Shown: positions 31,745-41,030, numbered from the stretch's first letter. The stretch is DNA of 49,261 nt from UMGS363 sp051881775 (GCA_051881775.1 JBJEQN010000077.1:1-49261), one strand, 5' to 3'. Notes: a model not told the origin generated them from the letters alone. Program-made: numbers and translations.

Positions 31745-32953
31745 TTACTTTGCAGTGAGCGAAGCTGCGATAACTTCTGCAAGTCCGGAAAGAGTCGTGC
31801 GCTGTTCTTCCGAAACTGCCGACTTGACCGAAACCGTTTCCGCAAGCACGGTCGTATTCTTCATTTCTTCAAGGGCTGCTCTCATCTGCTTGCCGCTTGT
31901 TGCCGCCCATGAGCCGTTCTCTATAAGGGCAAAGGTGCGGTTCTGGAGGGCGTGTGCCGTAAGCTCGTTTATAAGGGTTTCCATAGGCGTGAACACTCCG
32001 CCGTTGTATGTAGGCGCTGCCAGTACGATATGGCTTGCTCTGAAGCACTCGGCAAGTATAGTGGACGGGTGTGTTACCGAAACATCGTACATTTTTATGC
32101 CCTTGACGCCCTTTTCCGCAAGCGCCGAAGCAAGTATCTCGGCGGCGTTCTGCGTTCCGCCGTAAATGGTGCCGTAAGCAATGACAACGGTGTTATCCTC
32201 GGGAGTGTAGCTGCTCCATTTTGCGTATTTATCAACGATAAAACCGATATTTTTTCTCCATACCGGACCGTGAAGGGGGCATATCATCTTTATTTCAAGG
32301 GAAGAAGCCTTTTTCAGCAGGGTCTGGACGGGAACGCCGTATTTGCCGACGATATTTGTGTAATAACGCCTTGCTTCACTCAGCTGTTCTCTTTCAAAAT
32401 CCACTTCATCGGCAAAAATATTGCCGTTAAGCGCTCCGAAGGTGCCGAAAGCGTCTGCGGAATAGAGTATGCCGTCTGTAGTGTCGTAGGTCACCATTAC
32501 CTCGGGCCAATGCACCATGGGCGCAAAGTAAAAGCTGAACTTATGCCTGCCCGTTTCAAGAACATCGCCTTCCTTAACGGTAACAAAGCGGCTGCCTGCG
32601 TCAAAGCTGAAAAACTGTCCCAGCATTGCGGCGGTCTTGGCGTTGCCGACTATCTTTACATCGGGGTAACGCAGAACAAGCTCTCCTATTGCTGCGCAGT
32701 GGTCAGGCTCCATATGGTCAACGATAAGGTAGTCAAGGCTCCTGCCGCCCAGCACGGCTTCAATATTCTCAAAGAAAATACCGCTTACAGCTTTGTCCAC
32801 AGTATCGAGAAGCACGGTCTTTTCATCAAGAACAAGGTAGGAATTGTAGGAAACCCCTTCGGGAATGGGATAGACGTTTTCAAAAAGCGCAAGTCTGCGG
32901 TCGCTGCCGCCTACAAGGTACATATCTTCGGTGATCTTTCTTTCATTGTGCAT
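31745..32953 (-). CDS. Flavodiiron protein (FprA-type oxidoreductase)
   Basis: The 402-residue protein has a metallo-beta-lactamase domain (about 1-250) with the di-iron ligands HMEPDHC (near residue 80) and further His/Asp residues (HWPEV, SADAFGTFG), and a C-terminal flavodoxin domain (about 255-400) starting VVIAYGTIYGGTQ. Such enzymes reduce oxygen or nitric oxide to water or nitrous oxide and protect anaerobes. Start at ATG 32953, with AAAGGA about ten bases upstream; the GTG at 32971 has no site. It stands alone, without an adjacent rubredoxin. Confidence 0.94.
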   Translation of the reverse strand: MHNERKITEDMYLVGGSDRRLALFENVYPIPEGVSYNSYLVLDEKTVLLDTVDKAVSGIFFENIEAVLGGRSLDYLIVDHMEPDHCAAIGELVLRYPDVKIVGNAKTAAMLGQFFSFDAGSRFVTVKEGDVLETGRHKFSFYFAPMVHWPEVMVTYDTTDGILYSADAFGTFGALNGNIFADEVDFEREQLSEARRYYTNIVGKYGVPVQTLLKKASSLEIKMICPLHGPVWRKNIGFIVDKYAKWSSYTPEDNTVVIAYGTIYGGTQNAAEILASALAEKGVKGIKMYDVSVTHPSTILAECFRASHIVLAAPTYNGGVFTPMETLINELTAHALQNRTFALIENGSWAATSGKQMRAALEEMKNTTVLAETVSVKSAVSEEQRTTLSGLAEVIAASLTAK

Positions 32954-32992
32954 GGTCGTACATCCTTTCACAGCGAATTTTTTGTTATTTTC

Positions 32993-33021
32993 AGTATATC
33001 ATACAGCGGTATAAAAATCAA
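32993..33021 (-). promoter_or_regulatory. SigA-type promoter for the flavodiiron gene
   Basis: On the minus strand TTGATT (33021-33016), a 17-base spacer and TATACT (32998-32993). It lies about 40 bases before the start codon. Confidence 0.7.
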
Positions 33022-33070
33022 GGAAGAATATATACAAATTTGGTAAAGTTTATTTATATTACATATTTGT

Positions 33071-33130
33071 ATAAAACAGCGATCCGCAAAACATCCTGCC
33101 GGGTTCGGCGGTCTGTTTCTGTGGATCGCT
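33071..33130 (-). terminator. Probable terminator of the chemotaxis operon
   Basis: On the minus strand AGCGATCC and GGATCGCT (33130-33123 and 33085-33078) enclose a second partly paired region rich in G/C, followed by GTTTTAT. It lies about 15 bases after the cheB stop. It is plausible but the T run is short. Confidence 0.55.
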
Positions 33131-33142
33131 ACAAGTCAACAT

Positions 33143-34285
33143 TCAGCGTTTTTTTCCGTTCAGGTCTTTTTCCGTCCAGCCTACAGAAAGGCGGCGGCAT
33201 ATCTCCGAACCTATTTTTTCAAGAGGCTGCTGTTCTGCGCAGGCGCCCAGCTTGTAGGCTTCCATAGGCATACCGTAAACAACGCAGGTCTCCTTGTTCT
33301 GACCTATTGTGTACGCACCTTTGTTGTGCATTTTCAGCAGACCCTTTGCGCCGTCTGCACCCATACCCGTAAGTATTGCGCCTATGGCTTTATTTCCTGC
33401 TGCTTCCGCAACGCTGCTGAAAAGAACGTCCACCGAGGGGCAGTGCCCCGAGACCTTTTCTCCGGGAGCGCTTTTTACATAGTAGCCCTTTGCGTCCTTT
33501 TTAAGCTCAAGGTGGTATCCTCCTGCGCCTATTATGCAAACGCCGTTTTTAAGCCTGTCACCGTCCTCGGCTTCCTTTACCGTCATTGCACAGCTTTTGT
33601 TAAGGCGCTCTGCGTACATTTTAGTGAACACAGGCGGCATATGCTGAACAACGATAACAGGCGGCATATTGTCGGGGAATGCCTTTATTACACATTCCAG
33701 AGCGTCCGTTCCCCCTGTTGAAGCGCCAAGAGCAACTATATATCCGTCCCTGCCCTTTGCCGACGCTCCCGAAATATCCGCCACCGACGGCAGCTCGGGT
33801 ACAGCTTTTGCAATGCGCTGTGTGGGAGCGGCTGCAGGCGCTGCAGGAGTTACCCCGTCAATGCCGGAGCCGCACCTTTTGGCGTACTTATCCTTATTTG
33901 CTGCGGCAACAATGGCTTTCGTTGCAAGCAGATTGCAAAAAGCGGTCATATCCTTATTGCTTTTGGGTTTGAGCATAAAAGCCGCTGCACCTGCGTTCAG
34001 TACCGCAAGCTCGGAAACGGTCTCCCGTGATGTTACCATAATACAGGGCATTGGGTACTGGGTCATAAGCTGTTCAAGGAACTCCACACCGTTCATTTTC
34101 GGCATTTCCACATCAAGAACAAGCACATCGGGCTTCAGCTCGGTTATCTTTTCCTTTGCCTCGAATGCGTCTGCGGCGGTGCCGACTATTTCTATGCCCG
34201 GGGCGTTTTCAAATTGCTTTTTAAGTGATTCACGGAACAGCTTTGAATCGTCCACCACTAAAAGCCTGACTGTTTTCTTTACCAT
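33143..34285 (-). CDS. cheB: Chemotaxis response regulator / protein-glutamate methylesterase CheB
   Basis: CheB removes methyl groups from receptors and can deamidate glutamines. Residues 1-125 form the receiver domain (VVDDSKLF, phospho-acceptor Asp58 in LVLDVEMPKMNG, then MVTSRETV). After an Ala/Pro-rich linker (about 125-195) comes the esterase domain with the triad motifs GASTGGTDAL (Ser), VVQHMPPVFT (His) and TGMGADGAKG (Asp). Length is 380 residues, slightly above usual. It is the last gene in the cheA-cheW-cheR-cheB operon. No obvious ribosome-binding site precedes the start. Confidence 0.96.
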   Translation of the reverse strand: MVKKTVRLLVVDDSKLFRESLKKQFENAPGIEIVGTAADAFEAKEKITELKPDVLVLDVEMPKMNGVEFLEQLMTQYPMPCIMVTSRETVSELAVLNAGAAAFMLKPKSNKDMTAFCNLLATKAIVAAANKDKYAKRCGSGIDGVTPAAPAAAPTQRIAKAVPELPSVADISGASAKGRDGYIVALGASTGGTDALECVIKAFPDNMPPVIVVQHMPPVFTKMYAERLNKSCAMTVKEAEDGDRLKNGVCIIGAGGYHLELKKDAKGYYVKSAPGEKVSGHCPSVDVLFSSVAEAAGNKAIGAILTGMGADGAKGLLKMHNKGAYTIGQNKETCVVYGMPMEAYKLGACAEQQPLEKIGSEICRRLSVGWTEKDLNGKKR

Positions 34286-34307
34286 AATAAATCAAAATGC
34301 GGCAATT

Positions 34308-35138
34308 TTATCGGAAGGAAGGTTTTTTGTCGCTGAGCTTGCGGTATATTGCGGGCTTGACGTAGGTATATCGTGTGTTCTTGCCTACGCTTTCAGCGTG
34401 ACCGACAAAAAGGTAGCCGCCCTCCTTGGTTACGTCGTAAAATCTTTCGATAAGCGCATTCTTTGTGTCCATTTCAAAATAAATCATAACGTTCCTGCAG
34501 CTTATCAGATCGTAGGGCTTTGTGCATACGATCTTATCCATAAGGTTGAACTGTCTGAATTCAACCATATTTCTTATTCTGTCAATGACCTGATAGGTGT
34601 TATCGTCAATTTTGTTGAAATATTTTTTCAGCCACCTGTCGGGAACGTCCTTTAAAAGGTCGGTGGTGTAGATACCTGCCTTAGCTTTTTTTAGAACGTC
34701 CGTATCAAGGTCTGTTGCAAGTATTTTCAGATTCCACGCAGACGCTTTTGCACCGAAATATTCGTCCATAGTCATAACTATGGTATAAGGCTCCTGCCCC
34801 GTTGAAGATGCGGCGCACCATATTCTCAGGTCGTGGTTTGTTACGGTCTGTTCAAAATAGGGGAGAAGGGTATCTCTCAGATAGTCGAAATGCTCCGGCT
34901 CCCTTAAAAAGTATGTATGGTTCGTAGTCAGCTTATTTACGAGCTGCATAGTTTCGTTGCCTGTTTTATCGGCAAAGGCGAAATCTATGAACTCCTTGAA
35001 GCTGCCGAAGCCTCTTGATGTGACCATATTCGACAATCTTCCCTCAATAAGCACACGCTTTTTTTCAAGGTTTATGCCGTAATTGGACTTCATATAATCA
35101 ACAAGTCTGCGGAAATCGTCGTCGGTAAGTTTTAGCAT
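34308..35138 (-). CDS. cheR: Chemotaxis methyltransferase CheR
   Basis: CheR adds methyl groups from S-adenosylmethionine to glutamates of receptors. The 276-residue protein has the N-terminal helical domain (about 1-75), then the catalytic fold with IWCAASSTGQEPYTIVM, LKILATDLDTDVLKKAKAGIY, YDLISCRNVMIYF and GGYLFVGHAES. The C-terminus ends shortly after, without a tetratricopeptide extension. ACGGAG precedes the ATG. Confidence 0.97.
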   Translation of the reverse strand: MLKLTDDDFRRLVDYMKSNYGINLEKKRVLIEGRLSNMVTSRGFGSFKEFIDFAFADKTGNETMQLVNKLTTNHTYFLREPEHFDYLRDTLLPYFEQTVTNHDLRIWCAASSTGQEPYTIVMTMDEYFGAKASAWNLKILATDLDTDVLKKAKAGIYTTDLLKDVPDRWLKKYFNKIDDNTYQVIDRIRNMVEFRQFNLMDKIVCTKPYDLISCRNVMIYFEMDTKNALIERFYDVTKEGGYLFVGHAESVGKNTRYTYVKPAIYRKLSDKKPSFR

Positions 35139-35217
35139 GATGATACGCTCCGTAATATTGCTTTGTGTTTCGGGGTCAATACGAAAGCGCCTAAATATCC
35201 CGACGCTTTCCCGAAGA

Positions 35218-35691
35218 TCAGTTCATTATAAGCTTTGTGCAGTCCAGAAGCAGCTTGATGTTGTCTTCCGAATTGATGATGCTCTTTATGTAGCGGTTGG
35301 AGTTGACGTTCTTGCAGTCGGGAGTTTTGCTGATGATGTTTTTGTCAACAACAACGACTTCCTGCACTCTGTCAACGATTATGCCCACCTGTTCGCCGTT
35401 CTCAAATTCAAGGACGATAATGCAGGTCCTGTCGTCATAGGGTATCTCCTCCATGCCGAAGCGCTTTCTTACGCTTATAACGGGAACTACCTTGCCTCGG
35501 ATATTGATAACGCCCTTGATATAATCGGGTATCTTGGGAACAACGGTGATCTGCTCAATGCTGATTATCTCTTTTACAAATTCAATTTCTACGCCGTAGG
35601 TCTTATCGCCGATAGTGAAGAAGAGTATCTCAACGCCGTCAGCGGCAAAGGCTTTCTTTTTGGTATCGGCGGAATAAATAGCTTCGCTCAT
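35218..35691 (-). CDS. cheW: Chemotaxis coupling protein CheW
   Basis: The 157-residue SH3-like protein links CheA to receptors. It has VEILFFTIGDKTYGVEIEFVKEII, the IPDYIKGVINIRGKVVPVISVRKRFG block, and CIIVLEFENGEQVGIIVDRVQEV. AAAGGA precedes the ATG by some 11 bases. It stands between cheA and cheR. Confidence 0.96.
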   Translation of the reverse strand: MSEAIYSADTKKKAFAADGVEILFFTIGDKTYGVEIEFVKEIISIEQITVVPKIPDYIKGVINIRGKVVPVISVRKRFGMEEIPYDDRTCIIVLEFENGEQVGIIVDRVQEVVVVDKNIISKTPDCKNVNSNRYIKSIINSEDNIKLLLDCTKLIMN

Positions 35692-35750
35692 TTTAACTCA
35701 TATTCCTTTCGCTGTAAAATCATCCTGATAACCATTTTTTAGTTATCCGA

Positions 35751-38150
35751 TTAGAAGTCACTGATGATGTTGCCTATATCAAGAATTATGGTAATGGAGC
35801 CGTCGCCAAGGATAGAACAGCCTGCCATACCGTGCTGCTTAACGTTGAAGTTGTTGAGCAGAGAGGAGAAAGGCTTTACAACTACCTGCTGCTCGCCGAT
35901 AAGCTCGTCAGCAAAGATGCAGGCGCACTTGCCCTCCGCTTCAACAAGGATAACGATACCTTCGTAAAGGTCGGATGTGCCGGGAGTAAGGTCGTAGGTC
36001 TCATACAGCCTGATAAGAGGGAAGCACTCGCTTCTTATCATTATCATTTCCTTGCCGTCAGTGTCCTTTACAAGCTGGTTGGGCTTTACCTTGAAGGATT
36101 CTCTGATAGAATTTATAGGGATAGTGAATATGGACTGACCGACGGAAACTTCCATACCGTCCACAATGGAAAGGGAAAGAGGTATCTTGATAGTAAATGC
36201 GCTGCCCTCGCCCCACTTTGAATCAACGGAAACGCTGCCGCCTATCTTTTCAATGTTCTTGCGCACAACGTCCATGCCAACGCCTCTGCCGGAATACTCC
36301 GTTACCTGTTCGTTGGTGGAGAAGCCGGGGAGCATTATCATATTGAATATTTCCTTGTCGGTATATTCGCTCATAGGCTTTGTGAGAAGACCGTTCTTTT
36401 CAGCCTTTTCAAGCACTCTTCTTGTATCTATGCCTGCGCCGTCGTCGGCAATGACAATGATTACCTCGTTGGAGGAGTTGTAAGCGGAAAGGGTTATCTT
36501 GCCCTTTGCAGGCTTGCCCCTTGCGATACGGTCTTCAACGTTGTCCTCGATGCCGTGGTCCATGGAGTTTCTTACCATATGCATAAGAGGGTCGTTGAGC
36601 TGGTCGATAATGGACTTGTCAACTTCCGTTTCCTCACCCTCGAAGATAAGGTCAACGTCCTTGTTCAGCTTTACCTTCATATCACGGACGATACGGGTCA
36701 TTTTATTGAATGCGCCGGAAATAGGCACCATTCGGATAGACATTACTGTGTCCTGAAGCTCGGAATTCAGCTTGCGGAGCTGACGGGCGGACTTCTGGAA
36801 ATTATCAAGCCTCAGACCCTTAAGGTCGGGGTTGGAGGTCACCATTGCTTCGGTGATAACAATTTCTCCCACAAGGTCAAGAAGGGTGTCAAGCTTATGC
36901 AGATTTACGGAAATAAGGGACTGCTTTGCGCCGGAACCCTTGTTGCCCAGCATATTGTTTATCTGCTCCACAGATTTCTTTTCTGCGGCAGCAGGAGCGG
37001 CAGCCTTAGGAGCAGCCTGTGCGCCCGTATTTGCGGCAGGAGCGGCAGCCTGTGTGGGAGCAGCAGCCTGAGGTGTGGGAGCGGAAGTGCCGGAGGAAAG
37101 TATCTCGCAGCGCTTTACATTGGGGCTGGAATGGATAGTTCTTATAACAGCCTTGGGGTCGTTTGCCTCAAAATGGAGCATAAAGCCGTTGTCTATGATA
37201 GTCTGCGCAGCTGCGGAGTTGTTCTCGATGTCGGAAGGCTCGTAGGTGAGCTTTGTGCAGCTGTCCTTGATATTGTTAACAACGATGAGCGCACGGAGAT
37301 TTTCCATTTTGCACTCTTCCTCGAAGGTCACCTTAACGTTTATGGTGCCGGTAAGCTCGATAACATTACCCATTTCGACAACTTCGTAGGATTTAACGTT
37401 GGAGGTCTCGCCGATAAGGTTAAGTATGGAGTCGATGTCCATATCGCAGGAAGGCTTGAACTTAACGATAAAGCCGTTTTCGATAATGTCCTTTGCGGTA
37501 TCGGGGTTGTTTTCGATGTCCGCAGGGATATACTCCAGCTTGTCGCAGTCCTCCGCAATTTTATTTACAACGAGGAGCGCACGGAGATTCTCCATTTTGC
37601 AGTCATCGTCAAAGATTATCTTTACGGTGGTAAGCTCATGACCTGCGGAAGCCTGAGGCTGCGGTGCAGCTGTCGGAGCAGAAGACGCAGCAGGTGCAGA
37701 AGCAGCAGGAGCCGCATCAGCCGCAGGCGCACCGCCGCCGTTCTTAAGGGCAGCGGCAAATGCCTTTATCTTGTTCATAGCGTCGCTGAAATCGGTGGGA
37801 GTGTATTCATCCTCCTGTATAAGCTCTATTTCCGCTTTAAGCAGGTCGGAAGCGTTGAACACAAGGTCGTAAAGGCTTCTCATATCGCTTATAACGGGGT
37901 TTTCCTCTCTGATTATGTAGAACATATCCTCGATGCTGTGGGCGAGCTTGGACATATTGTCAAGACCCATCATTGCCGAGGAGCCCTTTATGGTGTGCAT
38001 CGTGCGGAATATCTCGTTTATTTCCTCCGAGGAGAATCCGCTTTCGTTTTCGGTTTTCATAAGTATCTGGTCAAGCTGTTCCAGCAGGGAAGTGGACTCG
38101 AATATAAACATATCCACCATTGATTCCATGCCGGCTTCAAATTTTGCCAT
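35751..38150 (-). CDS. cheA: Chemotaxis histidine kinase CheA with tandem P2-like domains
   Basis: CheA phosphorylates itself and then CheY and CheB in response to receptor state. Domains in order (799 residues from ATG 38150): P1 Hpt (1-130, phospho-His52 in RTMHTIKGS), an Ala/Pro-rich linker, two similar P2-like domains (about 170-265 and 270-360; each has CKMENLRAL then VVN, and a DIENN segment), a second linker, P3 dimerisation (about 400-465), P4 ATPase (470-650, with MVRNSMDHGIED and GRGVGMDVV), and P5 CheW-like. I use ATG 38150 because CAGGTG lies six bases before; the GTG at 38159 lies within that site. Two P2-like units in tandem are unusual. Confidence 0.95.
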   Translation of the reverse strand: MAKFEAGMESMVDMFIFESTSLLEQLDQILMKTENESGFSSEEINEIFRTMHTIKGSSAMMGLDNMSKLAHSIEDMFYIIREENPVISDMRSLYDLVFNASDLLKAEIELIQEDEYTPTDFSDAMNKIKAFAAALKNGGGAPAADAAPAASAPAASSAPTAAPQPQASAGHELTTVKIIFDDDCKMENLRALLVVNKIAEDCDKLEYIPADIENNPDTAKDIIENGFIVKFKPSCDMDIDSILNLIGETSNVKSYEVVEMGNVIELTGTINVKVTFEEECKMENLRALIVVNNIKDSCTKLTYEPSDIENNSAAAQTIIDNGFMLHFEANDPKAVIRTIHSSPNVKRCEILSSGTSAPTPQAAAPTQAAAPAANTGAQAAPKAAAPAAAEKKSVEQINNMLGNKGSGAKQSLISVNLHKLDTLLDLVGEIVITEAMVTSNPDLKGLRLDNFQKSARQLRKLNSELQDTVMSIRMVPISGAFNKMTRIVRDMKVKLNKDVDLIFEGEETEVDKSIIDQLNDPLMHMVRNSMDHGIEDNVEDRIARGKPAKGKITLSAYNSSNEVIIVIADDGAGIDTRRVLEKAEKNGLLTKPMSEYTDKEIFNMIMLPGFSTNEQVTEYSGRGVGMDVVRKNIEKIGGSVSVDSKWGEGSAFTIKIPLSLSIVDGMEVSVGQSIFTIPINSIRESFKVKPNQLVKDTDGKEMIMIRSECFPLIRLYETYDLTPGTSDLYEGIVILVEAEGKCACIFADELIGEQQVVVKPFSSLLNNFNVKQHGMAGCSILGDGSITIILDIGNIISDF

Positions 38151-38286
38151 ATAAAACACCTGCCTGTCTGCATTTTTTTGTATTTTTGACGGTTTTATTG
38201 AAAACGGGTCTTGCCGTTCGCCTTCAATAATGGTATAATAAGTATATTATAAGTAATAAAGCTGCCGTCTGCACTATATATTTTAT

Positions 38287-38315
38287 ATTATACTACAAAA
38301 ATTTCATTACTACAA
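38287..38315 (-). promoter_or_regulatory. SigA-type promoter for the che operon
   Basis: On the minus strand TTGTAG (38315-38310), a 17-base spacer and TATAAT (38292-38287). It would give a leader of about 130 bases before cheA. A second TATAAT-like run lies closer to cheA. I see no sigma-28 match in this 340-base gap and no clear promoter for the divergent gene. Confidence 0.62.
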
Positions 38316-38498
38316 GTCAAAATCTTCAATATAAGAGATTCTGATGTAAAAATTTTTGAAAAGATTTTCGGTCATTTTTAACAAATTTGTACAAAAAACG
38401 GCTTGCTTTATGTATATTCAAAATTGACTAAGCGGTTACAAAAATTGATGTGGAAAACTTGATAAAAATGTGCAAAACGACGAAAGGGGTATTTGGCA

Positions 38499-40622
38499 AT
38501 GGCTGAGCTGCTTAATATTACTACTCCCATAACGCCGAAAAACTACGAATTTTCAAACAAAAATCTTCAGCAGCCTCAGACCGACCAGGTTTTTAACCTC
38601 GGCGACACCAGCAGGGTGCAGAAGCCTTCCGAGAGAACGGAGGAATACGCCAATCAGGACGCCAAGGACGGGGGTTCACTCAGCGTTCAGGTATCTTCCG
38701 CAAAGGATCCTGCCGCCGCAATGGGTATGCTGCGCTCTATCGTGGGGGAAAGTGCGCTTTCGGCGTTCAGGAGCGAGGGAAATGCGGACATTCTTAATAA
38801 AGTTACGGAGTTTGCCAACGAGGTAATGCTTGCGCCGGGAAATCTTGCGGCGGATATGGTGTCACAGGAAAAGGAATCCACGGTCTACAGCGACCCCATT
38901 TGGTCGCAGATGAAGGACATACTTGTTAACGGCGGCTCGGATGAAACGGGAGAGGCGGTGCTGCAGTTCACAAAGGCTGTTTCCGACGCTGCGGCAAGAG
39001 ATGATATACTTACCTCCGTTGCCTCCAACCTGCGCTACCTTGCAGACACGGCTGCGCCCTCAAGAGCCTTTGCAGAACAGCTCCGTGCAGCGGCGGACGC
39101 TCTTACAAAGGAAAATTTCACCGATATGAAGGGCGAGATACTTTCCATGCTGAACGACCTTCGGGGCAGCCTGCTTATGAACGACAGCACGGAAAACCTT
39201 ATTTCCCTTGCCATATACAATTTATCACGCTTCAACGGCAGCGTTTCCGCCCTGGGCGAGAGTTTCAATGCCGTTCTTGATATGACAAGCGACCAGAAGC
39301 AGGCGGACGCTCTTCGTCAGCTTTTTATGCAGTACATAGAAAATGCCGACCTGCCTACGGACATAAAGCTGGCTTCCCTTGACAGCATTGTGCAGGGTTC
39401 GGCTTCGCCCCTGAGTTCACTTTCGATCATGGCGGAAAAACTGGGTGCGGCTATGAACAATTCCTCCGTTCCTGCCGGATATTTGCAGGAACAGCTGGCA
39501 GGCATCGCTCCCGACGGCGGGCTTGAATCTCTGAGAAGCCTTTTCTCCCTTATGCTGCCGGGAAGCATGAGCGGTGCGCTCAACAACATACTTAAAAGCT
39601 ACGATTCCACGGGCAACGTTGCTTCTCTTATAGACAGGCTTGGCATAATGATAAACTCTGTTGACGATATGGACAAGAAGACCATGCTTGCGGACAAGGC
39701 CAACGAGATACTGGCAAACCTGCCCTTCCTTGAAAAGGACGTTTCCTTTGCTTCCGATTCAATACTTAATCAGCAGTCACTTGTTATGCTGTCGGAAAAG
39801 CTGGGACAGAACCTTAACAACGCTCTGAACGGCGTTTCTCCCCAGGCACTTTCACAGATGCTTTCCGCTGCGGACACCTCGGGCGGCTCCGCTGCAATAA
39901 GAGCGGCGTTTGAAATGCTGCTGCCCCAGAACTCCACGGGCGAGCTTAACCTGCTGCTGAGAAGCTTCAATGCAACGGGCAACCTTAACAAGCTGATAGA
40001 CAACCTCAGCATTGTTCTCAACTCCGTGCAGGATATGGATAAGAAGATAATGCTTGCGCAGACAATGAACGAGATACTGGGCAATCTTACAAAGACGGAG
40101 GGAATAAACTACAAGCCGCCTACGTCCATGGCGAATCTAATGGATTTTCTCTCAAAAAATATAAACGATCCGTCGCTGAAATCCCTTTCTTCAATGAGCA
40201 GGTCGGACATAATGCAGGGGCTTCTTGCCGCACCGGGAGCACTTACACCCCTGCTTCATTACCTTGTTCCCGTCAATGACGGCGGCTTCAAGGCATTCGG
40301 TGAACTGTGGGCAGACCCCGACGCAGAGGGCGGCGGAGCAAAGGACGCAAAGCACATTTTCCTCTGCTTTGAAATAGAGGATGTGGGATATTTTGAGCTT
40401 GAACTGCGAAGCCTTGACAAAAAGCTGAACGTGCAGCTTCTCTGTCCCTCGGGAACGGAAGGTGTTTTCAGCAAAATGAAGGAGTTTATACCGAAAATAG
40501 CCTCCCAGAACGGCTATAACGCCGAGGACACAAGGATAGGAACGGTAGTCAAGCGCAGAGATCTTTCGCAGGTGTTCCCGAAAATACAGGATAAAAGGAG
40601 CGGTCTGAATGTCAAGATATAG
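38499..40622 (+). CDS. FliK-like flagellar protein with three internal repeats
   Basis: The 707-residue, largely helical protein ends with a domain that resembles the C-terminus of flagellar hook-length control proteins (YFELELRSLDKKLNVQLLCPSG, then a basic tail). It precedes and overlaps a FlhB-C-like gene, as ylqG precedes ylqH in Bacillus. Residues about 225-540 hold three copies of a block with the pattern LL..(S/N)(S/T).E.L..L..(S/F).G, then VL.S/MV..MDKK, the second and third being clearest (MDKKTMLADKANEILANL and MDKKIMLAQTMNEILGNL). There is no signal peptide. I start at ATG 38499, with AAAGGGG nine bases upstream. Confidence 0.72.
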   Translation: MAELLNITTPITPKNYEFSNKNLQQPQTDQVFNLGDTSRVQKPSERTEEYANQDAKDGGSLSVQVSSAKDPAAAMGMLRSIVGESALSAFRSEGNADILNKVTEFANEVMLAPGNLAADMVSQEKESTVYSDPIWSQMKDILVNGGSDETGEAVLQFTKAVSDAAARDDILTSVASNLRYLADTAAPSRAFAEQLRAAADALTKENFTDMKGEILSMLNDLRGSLLMNDSTENLISLAIYNLSRFNGSVSALGESFNAVLDMTSDQKQADALRQLFMQYIENADLPTDIKLASLDSIVQGSASPLSSLSIMAEKLGAAMNNSSVPAGYLQEQLAGIAPDGGLESLRSLFSLMLPGSMSGALNNILKSYDSTGNVASLIDRLGIMINSVDDMDKKTMLADKANEILANLPFLEKDVSFASDSILNQQSLVMLSEKLGQNLNNALNGVSPQALSQMLSAADTSGGSAAIRAAFEMLLPQNSTGELNLLLRSFNATGNLNKLIDNLSIVLNSVQDMDKKIMLAQTMNEILGNLTKTEGINYKPPTSMANLMDFLSKNINDPSLKSLSSMSRSDIMQGLLAAPGALTPLLHYLVPVNDGGFKAFGELWADPDAEGGGAKDAKHIFLCFEIEDVGYFELELRSLDKKLNVQLLCPSGTEGVFSKMKEFIPKIASQNGYNAEDTRIGTVVKRRDLSQVFPKIQDKRSGLNVKI

Positions 40623-40890
40623 AAAGCCTGTCACAAACGGCGCCGCAGTAGCGCTGAAATACAATCCCGAGCAGGACTACACTCCCGTTGTGGTAGCTTC
40701 GGGTCACGGCAAGGTTGCGGAAAGAATAATAAACCTTGCGGAAGAAAACGGCGTACCTGTGTTCAGGGATGATTCCACAGCGGCAATGCTGACGATGCTT
40801 GAAGTGGGACAAGGCATACCGCCGGAGCTTTATCAGGTTGTGGCAGGTATATATGTGCAGGTAATGCAGCTGGCGAAAAAGAACCTTTAA
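40609..40890 (+). CDS. FlhB C-terminal-domain-like small protein (YlqH-like)
   Basis: The 93-residue protein matches the cytoplasmic part of FlhB after its cleavage site: AVALKYNPEQDYTPVVVASGHGKVAERIINLA, then EENGVPVFRDD and ELYQVVAGIYVQVM. The NPTH cleavage motif is absent, since the protein starts after it. Such free-standing proteins can replace the FlhB C-terminal peptide in export switching in other bacteria. The start overlaps the preceding gene by 14 bases, with AAAAGGAG just upstream, so the two are translationally linked. Confidence 0.88.
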   Translation: MSRYRKPVTNGAAVALKYNPEQDYTPVVVASGHGKVAERIINLAEENGVPVFRDDSTAAMLTMLEVGQGIPPELYQVVAGIYVQVMQLAKKNL

Positions 40891-40892
40891 AT

Positions 40893-41030
40893 GAATTCGG
40901 AATTCGGAATGCGTAATTCGGAATTATATTGAATTTGGAATGTTAAGAGTGGAATGTGGAATTATGGTATCGCCTGCGGCGATGTTATTTTTACAAATTT
41001 TTGTAGGGGCGCACATTGTGCGCCCGAAAA
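40893..41030 (+). repeat. GAATTCGGAATTCGG palindromic element, copy 2
   Basis: Begins 3 bases after the FlhB-like stop. In order it has GAATTCGGAATTCGGAATGCG, GAATTTGGAATG, GGAATGTGGAATTATGGT, the hairpin ATCGCCTGCGGCGAT and GTAGGGGCGCACATTGTGCGCCC. The order and sequence closely follow copy 1 at 13511-13715 read on the minus strand. Confidence 0.75.

Noticed and set aside
36555..38123. 522-codon open frame on the plus strand opposite cheA
   Set aside because: Antisense to a full-length, well-supported cheA; the Ser/Arg/Gly-rich part mirrors the Ala/Pro linker of CheA. No ribosome-binding site.
38400..38498. Possible sigma-28 promoter before the FliK-like gene (ACTTGATAA)
   Set aside because: The -10 match is poor and no TAAA lies 15 bases upstream, unlike the exact match before flgM.
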